Assembly (NCBI GenBank): GCA_946477805.1
Contig: CAMKZP010000023.1
Location: 1 to 16,591, forward strand
Source of the DNA: an uncultured Enterobacter sp.
GTDB taxonomy: Bacteria > Pseudomonadota > Gammaproteobacteria > Enterobacterales > Enterobacteriaceae
Length of the DNA: 16,591 bases
Direction: 5' to 3'
The position numbers and the translations under genes are program-made. This document shows, piece after piece, positions 1 through 6,178 of this stretch. The stretch's first letter is position 1; every line of letters begins with the position of its first letter. A model generated the notes under the pieces. The model had not been told where the DNA came from. It saw nothing but the letters and a program-made list of their open reading frames with translations, and made no database searches.

Positions 1-14
1 ATCCGCCGTGTCGA

Positions 15-80
15 TGGAGGCGCATTATAGGGATCCCAGTTTTTAGCACAAGCATTTTTTAGATCTTTTTTTCCGACTGT
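15..80 (-). promoter_or_regulatory. rrn P1: rRNA operon P1 promoter (rrnD-type) with UP element
   Basis: On the minus strand there is a perfect -10 TATAAT (29-24), a 16-bp spacer and a -35 TTGTGC (51-46). The GC-rich discriminator GCGCCTCC leads to a predicted +1 A at position 15. The 16-bp spacing and GCGCC discriminator are hallmarks of stringently controlled rrn P1 promoters. The region just upstream (52-72) is rich in A tracts on that strand, as expected for an UP element bound by the alpha subunit. A poor Fis-like 15-mer (79-93) is centred near -71, where Fis site I usually sits. Synteny with E. coli, where yrdA diverges from rrsD, supports assignment to rrnD. The rRNA genes lie outside the window. 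Confidence 0.88.
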
Positions 81-137
81 TGATTTTCCGCGCTTTTCGC
101 TGAAATCCCGCCCGATCTGCTTAAATATTGACGCATT

Positions 138-165
138 TTGCCTTGCCTCGATCTCAAAATATGAT
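138..165 (+). promoter_or_regulatory. putative yrdA promoter
   Basis: A TATGAT -10 (160-165) lies 16 bp after a TTGCCT -35-like hexamer (138-143), about 40 bp before the yrdA ATG. An alternative TTGACG (128-133) has no well-spaced partner. This is prediction only. Confidence 0.4.
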
Positions 166-204
166 CAAAGTCTTGTAATTGTGTGTTCATCCGTCGAGGT
201 AGCT

Positions 205-759
205 ATGTCTGCAGTATTACGTCCTTATAAAGATCTCTTCCCACAAACAGGCGATCGCGTGATGATCGACACCAGCAGCGTGGTCGTGGGTGATGTTCGC
301 CTGGCCGATGACGTCAGCATCTGGCCATTAGTTGCGATCAGAGGAGACGTTAACTATGTGGCAATTGGCGCCCGTACCAATATTCAGGACGGTAGCGTGC
401 TGCATGTTACCCACAAATCCTCATACAACCCGGACGGGAATCCGCTCATTATTGGAGAAGATGTTACCGTCGGCCATAAAGTGATGCTCCACGGCTGTAC
501 TATCGGTAACAGGGTGCTTGTGGGAATGGGATCGATTTTACTGGATGGCGTGATAGTAGAAGAAGACGTGATGATCGGCGCGGGCAGCCTGGTCCCCCAG
601 AATAAACGACTCGAAAGCGGTTATCTTTATTTGGGCAGCCCGGTGAAACAGATCCGCCCCTTAAAAGAGGCGGAAATTGAAGGCCTGAAATACTCGGCCA
701 ACAATTACGTTAAATGGAAAAATGACTATCTGGCTCAGGACAACCAGACCCAGCCTTGA
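205..759 (+). CDS. yrdA: gamma-class carbonic anhydrase-like hexapeptide protein YrdA
   Basis: This encodes 184 residues of the left-handed beta-helix, gamma-carbonic-anhydrase-like family, which forms homotrimers. The physiological role of YrdA is not firmly established. Hexapeptide-repeat character is clear from about residue 25 to 130. His67 (VLHVTH) and His91/His96 (GHKVMLHGC) sit where metal-binding histidines are found in the family. I chose the ATG at 205 because GAGG (196-199) lies 5 bases upstream and the protein then begins MSAVLRPYKDLF like E. coli YrdA (184 aa). A GTG eight codons upstream is open but has no support. The 3' end converges on and overlaps yrdB by 25 bp. It diverges from the rRNA promoter at the left edge. 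Confidence 0.93.
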   Translation: MSAVLRPYKDLFPQTGDRVMIDTSSVVVGDVRLADDVSIWPLVAIRGDVNYVAIGARTNIQDGSVLHVTHKSSYNPDGNPLIIGEDVTVGHKVMLHGCTIGNRVLVGMGSILLDGVIVEEDVMIGAGSLVPQNKRLESGYLYLGSPVKQIRPLKEAEIEGLKYSANNYVKWKNDYLAQDNQTQP

Positions 760-983
760 TCGTCTTCTTGCCGATCGCGGATTAAATCGCTGGCTTCCTC
801 TTCAAGATCCCAGCGATTTTCGCAAAATACCGCTAACGGACTGGAACCACCAAAGCGACGAAGTAACGTTTCTCCACCGATTGCACAGGTCAGCTGCATT
901 CCGTGTACCAGAGCCGGGAAACATACTGCCTGCCTGCTCTCATCCCAGGTTTCTCTGTCAGGGAAGTGAATCGCCTGATTCAT
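735..983 (-). CDS. yrdB: YrdB family protein of unknown function (DUF1488)
   Basis: This is a small 82-residue cytoplasmic protein. It starts MNQAIHFPDRE and ends DDQGWVWLS, both ends closely matching E. coli YrdB (85 aa). The three-residue difference lies in the middle, about residues 45-57, where the sequence also diverges, so I read it as natural variation. Its ATG overlaps the aroE TGA in an ATGA junction (980-983), implying translational coupling as the last gene of the leftward cluster. Its 3' end overlaps yrdA by 25 bp on the other strand. No catalytic motif is evident and the function is unknown. Confidence 0.88.
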   Translation of the reverse strand: MNQAIHFPDRETWDESRQAVCFPALVHGMQLTCAIGGETLLRRFGGSSPLAVFCENRWDLEEEASDLIRDRQEDDQGWVWLS

Positions 984-1798
984 GCGGTCAGTTCCTGTTT
1001 CAGTTTTTCGATCACCGGTTCCACTGTAGGCAACACACCGTGCCAGAGCAGCACTGCATGAGCCGCCTGCCCCACCAGCATGCCCAGCCCATCGGCCAGA
1101 TGTCTGGCGCCACGCCGTTCACACCAGTTCAAAAAGGGCGTCTTTCCTTTCTGATAAAACATGTCGTAGAAATAGACGTGGGCATTCACCAGCGAAGCAG
1201 GGATCGCAGGGATCTCACCGGTGATACCGCTGGAGGTCGCATTAATGACGAGATCGAACTCCCGATTGGCAAGATCGTCAAGCGCTGCGGCGCTTACGCT
1301 ACCCGTATGGGAGAATAACGCAGCCAGCTCTTCCGCCCGGGTGAAGGTTCGGTTGGTAATAGTCACAGCGCAATCGAGCGAAAGTAAAGGAAGGAGCACG
1401 CCCCGCGACGCTCCACCCGCACCAATCAGCAGAACCCGAAAGCCGGGTTTGATAAATGACAGTCTTTCCAGATCGCTGAGCAAACCAATTCCGTCAGTGT
1501 TGTCACCCAGGAGGCGGCCATCCTCAAGCCGCTTAAGCGTATTCACGGCACCAGCAAGCGACGCGCGCTCAGTCAGCTCATCCGCACGTTCGAACGCTTC
1601 TTCCTTAAAAGGTACGGTCACATTCGCCCCCTTCCCCCCTGCGTCGAAAAATGCATTGAGCGTTGTGACGAATCCATCAACGGGTGCCAGAACACGGCCA
1701 TAGGGATGATCGATGCGGAGCTGGTCAGCAAACTGCTGATGGATTAACGGCGACTTGCTGTGTTCTATCGGATGACCAAAAACGGCATAAGCTTCCAT
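980..1798 (-). CDS. aroE: shikimate dehydrogenase (NADP+)
   Basis: This enzyme reduces 3-dehydroshikimate to shikimate with NADPH in the cytoplasmic pathway to chorismate and aromatic amino acids. The length of 272 aa equals E. coli AroE. The substrate-binding SKSP is at 14-17. Catalytic Lys65 lies in TVPFKEEAF, with Asn86 and Asp102 in NTDG. The nucleotide-binding GAGGAS loop is at 126-131, and the NADP-selecting NRT is at 149-151. The start is preceded by AGGGG at a good distance, partly inside the end of tsaC, from which it is separated by 3 bases. It overlaps yrdB by 4 bases. The gene looks intact. Confidence 0.98.
   Translation of the reverse strand: MEAYAVFGHPIEHSKSPLIHQQFADQLRIDHPYGRVLAPVDGFVTTLNAFFDAGGKGANVTVPFKEEAFERADELTERASLAGAVNTLKRLEDGRLLGDNTDGIGLLSDLERLSFIKPGFRVLLIGAGGASRGVLLPLLSLDCAVTITNRTFTRAEELAALFSHTGSVSAAALDDLANREFDLVINATSSGITGEIPAIPASLVNAHVYFYDMFYQKGKTPFLNWCERRGARHLADGLGMLVGQAAHAVLLWHGVLPTVEPVIEKLKQELTA
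1072..1079 (-). other. Chi octamer (GCTGGTGG) on the minus strand
   Basis: This is an exact match to the E. coli RecBCD recombination hotspot sequence, inside aroE. It may be active only if this species uses the E. coli Chi. Confidence 0.6.
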
Positions 1799-1801
1799 AT
1801 A

Positions 1802-2374
1802 TTACCCCTGGCGAAAACGTTCGCCCGTCAAAGCGTCGCGAATTTCCGACGGATTCAGGCGCCCCCCCGTTTCACCCCGAGCTACCGGGAAATCCTTGCC
1901 GAACTGTGCAAGCACCTCTTCAGTAGTGCGACAAGGCGGTAATCCTGTCAGGTTAGCGCTGGTTGAGACCAGCGGTTTTCCAAACGCCAGGCATAGCTCC
2001 ACCACCAGCGGATGGTCGGTAACGCGAACGGCAAGGGAATCAAAGCGTCCGGTTAACCAACGCGGCGTATCAGGCTGCGCAGGAAATACAAAGGTTACCG
2101 GCCCTGGCCATGCGGAGAAAATGGTCTCCCTCTGCGCTGGCGTTAGCATTGAGTCATCGATATAAGGCTTGAGCTGCTCATAGCTGGCAGCGATCAAAAT
2201 TAATCCTTTCTCGACGGGCCTCTGTTTAAGCGTAAGTAAACGGTTCACAGCCGTCTCGCTGTCAGGATCGCAGCCGACCCCGAAAACGGCTTCTGTTGGA
2301 TAGGCGATGACTTCTTCATTTTTCAGGACGTCCAGCGCATGCGCAATGGATCCTGATGGCAGGTTATTATTCAC
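1802..2374 (-). CDS. tsaC: L-threonylcarbamoyladenylate synthase (tRNA t6A37)
   Basis: TsaC (YrdC/Sua5 family) makes threonylcarbamoyl-AMP from threonine, bicarbonate and ATP. This is the first step of t6A modification at position 37 of ANN-decoding tRNAs. I place the start at the GTG at 2374, which gives 190 aa and MNNNLPSG like E. coli TsaC. The upstream ATG (2404) would add ten residues unlike the family and run further into yrdD. YrdC-fold motifs are seen: YPTEAVFGVGCD (25-36), KQRP (50-53) and STSAN (137-141). The GTG lies inside the 3' end of yrdD (8-base overlap), so translation is probably coupled. Only weak GGCGGA Shine-Dalgarno pairing is visible. Confidence 0.95.
   Translation of the reverse strand: MNNNLPSGSIAHALDVLKNEEVIAYPTEAVFGVGCDPDSETAVNRLLTLKQRPVEKGLILIAASYEQLKPYIDDSMLTPAQRETIFSAWPGPVTFVFPAQPDTPRWLTGRFDSLAVRVTDHPLVVELCLAFGKPLVSTSANLTGLPPCRTTEEVLAQFGKDFPVARGETGGRLNPSEIRDALTGERFRQG
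2002..2009 (-). other. Chi octamer (GCTGGTGG) on the minus strand
   Basis: Exact octamer inside tsaC, in the same orientation as the copy in aroE. Confidence 0.6.
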
Positions 2375-2921
2375 TGTTTTGATCCGCCGAAACCGGCTTT
2401 CCACATTGTTTACTGGCGCAAAAGCGTTTCATACCCTGCGCGGTTTTCTTCTCTATAAGTAGCGGATAATTGCAGTATGAGCAGGCTCCCGCTACCGGTT
2501 TGAAATTGATAACGAACTGGCATTCAGGATAGCGATCGCATGAGTGAAAGTTCTTACCAAAACGGGAGCGACGCTGTACCAGCTGACCGCGCTGACACTG
2601 CGGGCACGCAATCGCCGTTTCATCTGGCTTATCAATTTGTTCCGTATGTTCACATTCCGGGTAGCGGCTGCATCCGATAAACATGCCGAAGCGTCCCTGC
2701 CGCAGTGCTAATTCGCCACCGCAGAGTGGGCATAGCTGCCCCTCCAGAATTTTAACAATATGTCCATCCGCCTGGCTTTTCAGGGGGCGGACATAGTCAC
2801 ATTCCGGATAGTGTGAACAACCGAGAAACGGGCCGTGTTTCCCGGACCGAATGACAAGTTCAGCCCCGCACTGCGGGCAGGGCTCGTTTTTATGCACCGT
2901 GAATAGTGCTGATTTGGCCAT
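2367..2921 (-). CDS. yrdD: topoisomerase-type zinc-ribbon protein YrdD
   Basis: This 184-residue protein consists almost entirely of four Cys4 zinc ribbons like those at the C terminus of type IA topoisomerase I. The cysteines are C15/C18/C35/C41, C64/C67/C84/C90, C106/C109/C128/C134 and C147/C150/C168/C173. The repeated GxFxGCxxYPEC pattern marks the first three repeats. The family is presumed to bind nucleic acid, but no enzymatic role is established and there is no topoisomerase catalytic domain here. E. coli YrdD is about 180 aa, so the C terminus is slightly longer. It sits 27 bases after smg and overlaps tsaC. Confidence 0.93.
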   Translation of the reverse strand: MAKSALFTVHKNEPCPQCGAELVIRSGKHGPFLGCSHYPECDYVRPLKSQADGHIVKILEGQLCPLCGGELALRQGRFGMFIGCSRYPECEHTEQIDKPDETAIACPQCQRGQLVQRRSRFGKNFHSCDRYPECQFVINFKPVAGACSYCNYPLLIEKKTAQGMKRFCASKQCGKPVSADQNSE

Positions 2922-2948
2922 AACAACTCTTGGTGCTGCACATGAGAT

Positions 2949-3422
2949 TTAGTGCAGCATACCTTCATTCACTTCAAAGAGTAATTCTTCCATTTGCTGA
3001 TAGGCGTTTTCACAGCCTGGAATATTAAACAGAACCATCAGGATCACCCACTTGAGGTCTTCCAGTTCGAATTCTGCCGTATCCAGCGCCATGACGCGCT
3101 CTATCACCATTTCTCGGGTTTCGAGGTTTAGCACCTGAATCTGCTCGAGGAATAAGACGAATCCCCTGCAGCTGGCATCCAGCCTTTCACACTCTTCAGC
3201 GGTATAGATGCGTACAGAAAGCGGATCTGAAGCAAGCTGCATCGGTTCGGCGAGGCCTTCCTGATAATCAGCCAGTTTCTCCAGCCACATCAACGCATTA
3301 TAAATATCTTCCCGCTCAAATCCTGCATCGGTAAGATCCCGTGTCAATTTGTCCTGATCCACGCGCATTTCTGCTTCGTTGTGGATGTAAGTCTCAAACA
3401 AATACATCAGTACGTCGAACAT
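2949..3422 (-). CDS. smg: Smg family protein (DUF494)
   Basis: This encodes 157 residues, the same length as E. coli Smg, beginning MFDVLMYLFETYIHNEAE. It is an acidic, largely helical cytoplasmic protein of the DUF494 family, and its biochemical function is not established. No signal peptide or membrane segment is visible. The start is fixed by a full AAGGAGG Shine-Dalgarno (3436-3430) seven bases upstream, lying inside the dprA 3' coding region. The two genes overlap by 29 bases, so smg is almost certainly co-translated from the dprA message. The dprA-smg pairing is conserved across many proteobacteria. Confidence 0.93.
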   Translation of the reverse strand: MFDVLMYLFETYIHNEAEMRVDQDKLTRDLTDAGFEREDIYNALMWLEKLADYQEGLAEPMQLASDPLSVRIYTAEECERLDASCRGFVLFLEQIQVLNLETREMVIERVMALDTAEFELEDLKWVILMVLFNIPGCENAYQQMEELLFEVNEGMLH

Positions 3423-4518
3423 GGCATGCCCTCCTTAATCGGACATAGCCGCCGGGTACAGCTGCGATCCACCCTGCTAACTCCAGTTCAAGTAGCTGTG
3501 CTACCGTTACTGGCACAGGTTGGCCGGCACGTTCAGCGACAACGTCAACAGATGTTACCTCATCTCCTACGTTAGCCAGGAGCTTGGGAAATGGCAATGC
3601 CACCTCCTCCTGATCTGATGAATAATGTCGCATTTTGGGATCATCCTGCAGCCTGAGCAGCCCATATTGCAAATTCTCAAGAATGTCCTCTAAACAGGTT
3701 ACTGGCGTGGCACCCTGCTTTATTAGCCAATGCGGTCCTTCACACCCGGGGTTTCCTAGCGGCCCCGGAATTGCAAATACCTCGCGCCCTTGCTCCAGAG
3801 CACACCGGGCGGTAACAAGCGAACCACTGCGAATTGCGGCCTCAACAACCAGCACCCCCTGGCTTAGCCCGCTAATGATGCGATTACGGCGAGGGAAATT
3901 CCCCGGTCTGGGCTGCGTGGGTAGTGAGAACTCGGAAACTAGCGCTCCTTCTGCGTCAACGAGCTGTTCTGCTAAGGTCTGGTGCCGGCGCGGGTAAATA
4001 CTAAAAAGGCCGTTTCCCAGAACGGCCACGCTACGTCCTTTCACTGACAGCGCTGCGTGGTGCGCCACCCCATCAATGCCGCATGCCAGCCCGCTGGTGA
4101 TGGTGAAACCCGATTGCGATAGCTGCTCGCACAAGATTTTCCCCCACCGCTCACCGTACCAGGAGGGTGCCCGGCTGCCGACCACCGCAAGCTGCAGGCT
4201 TTTAAGGACGTGGACATTTCCCCTAACGAACAGCGCCCCGGGGTAGTCAGGAATCGTTCGTAGCAGCTGAGGATAGAGGGAGTGCGTAGCAGGTAAAAGG
4301 TGATTACCCGGCTGCTCCAGCCATCTTAGGCTGCGTTCAAGTTCACTTTCACCGAGCGAGAAGAACTTCCTGGCGTGCTGCGCTGAAAGCCCGGCATCTC
4401 TCACAGCCATGGAATCAAGCGTTGTCTGAAGCTGCAGTTTGCGCGCAACGTCCAGCATAGCGTCACCATACAGTGAACCGATGTTAATAAGCCGTAACCA
4501 TATCTCTGTGGATGTCAT
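3394..4518 (-). CDS. dprA: DNA-processing protein DprA (Smf)
   Basis: DprA binds single-stranded DNA and loads RecA on incoming DNA during natural transformation. In enteric bacteria it is conserved although competence is not routine. I chose the ATG at 4518 (374 aa, as in E. coli) because AGGG lies six bases upstream and the protein begins MTSTEIWLRL; an ATG ten codons upstream is also open. The Rossmann-like core shows GSR (114-116), SGLACGID (142-149), GNGL (168-171), SEF (195-197) and FPRRNR (208-213). The C terminus carries the winged-helix-like DprA domain. Residue 146 is Cys where E. coli and many homologues have Arg. The stop overlaps smg. Confidence 0.96.
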   Translation of the reverse strand: MTSTEIWLRLINIGSLYGDAMLDVARKLQLQTTLDSMAVRDAGLSAQHARKFFSLGESELERSLRWLEQPGNHLLPATHSLYPQLLRTIPDYPGALFVRGNVHVLKSLQLAVVGSRAPSWYGERWGKILCEQLSQSGFTITSGLACGIDGVAHHAALSVKGRSVAVLGNGLFSIYPRRHQTLAEQLVDAEGALVSEFSLPTQPRPGNFPRRNRIISGLSQGVLVVEAAIRSGSLVTARCALEQGREVFAIPGPLGNPGCEGPHWLIKQGATPVTCLEDILENLQYGLLRLQDDPKMRHYSSDQEEVALPFPKLLANVGDEVTSVDVVAERAGQPVPVTVAQLLELELAGWIAAVPGGYVRLRRACHVRRTDVFV

Positions 4519-4548
4519 CCTTTTCCCTGCCATAGGCAGCCTCAGCAA

Positions 4549-4577
4549 TCTTTGCGATTGGTCACTGATGCTGTCAA
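4549..4577 (-). promoter_or_regulatory. putative promoter of the dprA-smg-yrdD-tsaC-aroE-yrdB cluster
   Basis: A perfect TTGACA -35 is read on the minus strand at 4577-4572. The best -10 is a poor AAAGAT (18-bp spacer) or CAAAGA (17-bp spacer). It lies in the 127-base divergent gap before def. The strong -35 with a weak -10 makes the assignment tentative. Confidence 0.35.
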
Positions 4578-4600
4578 TCGATAGGGGTTTTGTCTAGAAT
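4571..4600 (+). promoter_or_regulatory. putative def-fmt promoter
   Basis: CTGTCA (4571-4576, 4 of 6 matches to TTGACA) is followed after 18 bp by TAGAAT (4595-4600, 5 of 6 matches to TATAAT). This lies 45 bp before the def ATG. Its -35 shares bases with the opposite-strand TTGACA, so the two divergent promoters would compete. This is an inference from consensus. Confidence 0.5.
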
Positions 4601-4645
4601 AGAGATAGTATTCTTATCAACTCCTGAACACGACTCTGGAAATTT

Positions 4646-5155
4646 ATGGCAGTTTTGCAAGTGTTACATATTCCGGACGAGCGCCTTCGCATCGTCGCTG
4701 AACCGGTTAAAGAAGTGAATGCAGAAATTCAGCGTATCGTTGATGATATGTTCGATACCATGTACGCCGAAGAAGGCATTGGCCTGGCAGCAACCCAGGT
4801 GGACATTCACAAACGTATTATCGTGATTGACGTTTCAGAGAATCGCGACGGTCGTCTGGTGCTGATCAACCCTGAACTGCTCGAAAAAAGCGGCGAAACC
4901 GGTATTGAAGAAGGCTGTCTGTCTATTCCGGAACAGCGCGCCTTAGTTCCGCGTGCTGAGAAAGTGAAAATTCGCGCGCTGGACCGCGACGGTAAGCCGT
5001 TCGAGCTGGAAGCCGACGACCTGCTGGCAATTTGTATTCAGCACGAGATGGATCATCTGGTCGGTAAACTGTTTATCGATTATCTCTCTCCCCTGAAGCA
5101 GCAGCGAATTCGTCAAAAAGTAGAGAAACTGGATCGTATGCGCTCTCGCGCATAA
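4646..5155 (+). CDS. def: peptide deformylase
   Basis: This metalloenzyme (Fe2+ in vivo) removes the N-formyl group from nascent proteins at the ribosome exit. The 169 aa equal the E. coli length. All three PDF motifs are intact: GIGLAATQ (44-51), EGCLS with metal ligand Cys91, and HEMDH (133-137) with ligands His133/His137 and catalytic Glu134. The start is preceded only by a weak GGA. The next gene, fmt, begins 23 bases downstream. This def-fmt pair couples formyl addition and removal and is a conserved bacterial arrangement. Confidence 0.98.
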   Translation: MAVLQVLHIPDERLRIVAEPVKEVNAEIQRIVDDMFDTMYAEEGIGLAATQVDIHKRIIVIDVSENRDGRLVLINPELLEKSGETGIEEGCLSIPEQRALVPRAEKVKIRALDRDGKPFELEADDLLAICIQHEMDHLVGKLFIDYLSPLKQQRIRQKVEKLDRMRSRA

Positions 5156-5178
5156 CGCTCCTGGATACAAGGAATAAC

Positions 5179-6126
5179 GTGTCTAAAACACTGCGTATTA
5201 TCTTTGCGGGAACACCTGATTTTGCAGCGCGTCATCTTGACGCGCTGTTATCTTCCGGACACCAGATTGTTGGCGTTTTTACCCAACCCGATCGCCCGGC
5301 AGGTCGCGGTAAAAAGCTGATGCCAGGCCCGGTTAAATTGCTGGCCGAAGAGCATGGATTACCCGTTTTCCAGCCCGCCTCCTTACGTCCTGAGGAAAAT
5401 CAGCAGCTCGTGGCCAACCTGAACGCTGATGTCATGGTGGTCGTGGCATACGGTTTAATCTTGCCAAAAGCGGTGCTTGAAATGCCGCGCCTGGGTTGCG
5501 TCAACGTTCACGGGTCCCTGCTTCCCCGCTGGCGTGGAGCAGCGCCTATCCAGCGCGCTCTTTGGGCAGGTGATACGGAAACCGGCGTCACAATCATGAA
5601 GATGGATGTAGGTTTAGACACCGGCGACATGCTGTATAAATTGGCCTGTCCAATAACGGCTGAGGATACCAGCGCTACGCTATACGATAAGCTGGCCAAC
5701 CTCGGCCCTCAGGGCCTTATTGAGACGTTACAGCAGCTGGCAGACGATAAGGCGACGCCTGAAGTTCAGGATGAAGCGTTAGTGACCTATGCGGAGAAAT
5801 TGAGCAAAGAAGAGGCTCAGATTGACTGGTCACTGTCTGCCGCTCAGCTGGAACGCTGCATCCGGGCTTTTAATCCGTGGCCAATGAGCTGGATGATGAT
5901 TGACGAGCAGCCGGTGAAAGTGTGGAAAGCCACCGTAATTGATAGCGATACTGCAGCAGAACCCGGCACAATTATTGAAGCCAACAGGCAAGGCATTCAG
6001 GTAGCAACCGCGAAAGGCATTTTGAATCTTGAGTCTCTGCAGCCTGCGGGTAAGAAAGCAATGAGCGCTCAGGATTTGTTAAATTCACGTCGCGAATGGT
6101 TTATCCCTGGCAATCGTCTTGCCTGA
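5179..6126 (+). CDS. fmt: methionyl-tRNA formyltransferase
   Basis: This transfers the formyl group from 10-formyl-THF to Met-tRNAfMet for translation initiation. It has 315 aa, as in E. coli, starting at a GTG (5179) with AAGGA five bases upstream; the downstream sequence leaves no better start. The N-terminal formyltransferase domain carries catalytic Asn109 and His111 in NVHGSLLP and Asp147 (GLDTGD). The tRNA-recognition insertion loop is at about 36-49 (PDRPAGRGKKLMP). The C-terminal oligonucleotide-binding domain includes the AFNPWPMSW motif. A hairpin with a T tract follows 17 bases after the stop. Confidence 0.98.
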   Translation: MSKTLRIIFAGTPDFAARHLDALLSSGHQIVGVFTQPDRPAGRGKKLMPGPVKLLAEEHGLPVFQPASLRPEENQQLVANLNADVMVVVAYGLILPKAVLEMPRLGCVNVHGSLLPRWRGAAPIQRALWAGDTETGVTIMKMDVGLDTGDMLYKLACPITAEDTSATLYDKLANLGPQGLIETLQQLADDKATPEVQDEALVTYAEKLSKEEAQIDWSLSAAQLERCIRAFNPWPMSWMMIDEQPVKVWKATVIDSDTAAEPGTIIEANRQGIQVATAKGILNLESLQPAGKKAMSAQDLLNSRREWFIPGNRLA

Positions 6127-6143
6127 ACCTACTCATACTTAAG

Positions 6144-6172
6144 GCCCGGTGTTTCCGGGCATTTTTATTTTT
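6144..6172 (+). terminator. intrinsic terminator after fmt
   Basis: GCCCGG (6144-6149), loop TGTTT and CCGGGC (6155-6160) are followed by ATTTTTATTTTT. The 6-bp GC stem with a T-rich tail is typical of a moderate rho-independent terminator. It would partly uncouple def-fmt from rsmB. Confidence 0.75.
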
Positions 6173-6178
6173 ACGGCT

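Noticed and set aside
722..1318. Open frame of 198 codons on the plus strand opposite yrdB/aroE
   Set aside because: It is antisense to well-supported aroE and yrdB, has no ribosome site and a Cys/His/Arg-rich composition typical of a shadow frame.
4519..4645. Riboswitch or leader peptide before def
   Set aside because: The gap is 127 bases with only promoter-like hexamers; no conserved aptamer-like structure or small frame with a ribosome site was found.
6149..6178. Upstream GTG start for rsmB
   Set aside because: It lies inside the fmt terminator stem and adds ten hydrophobic residues absent from the family.
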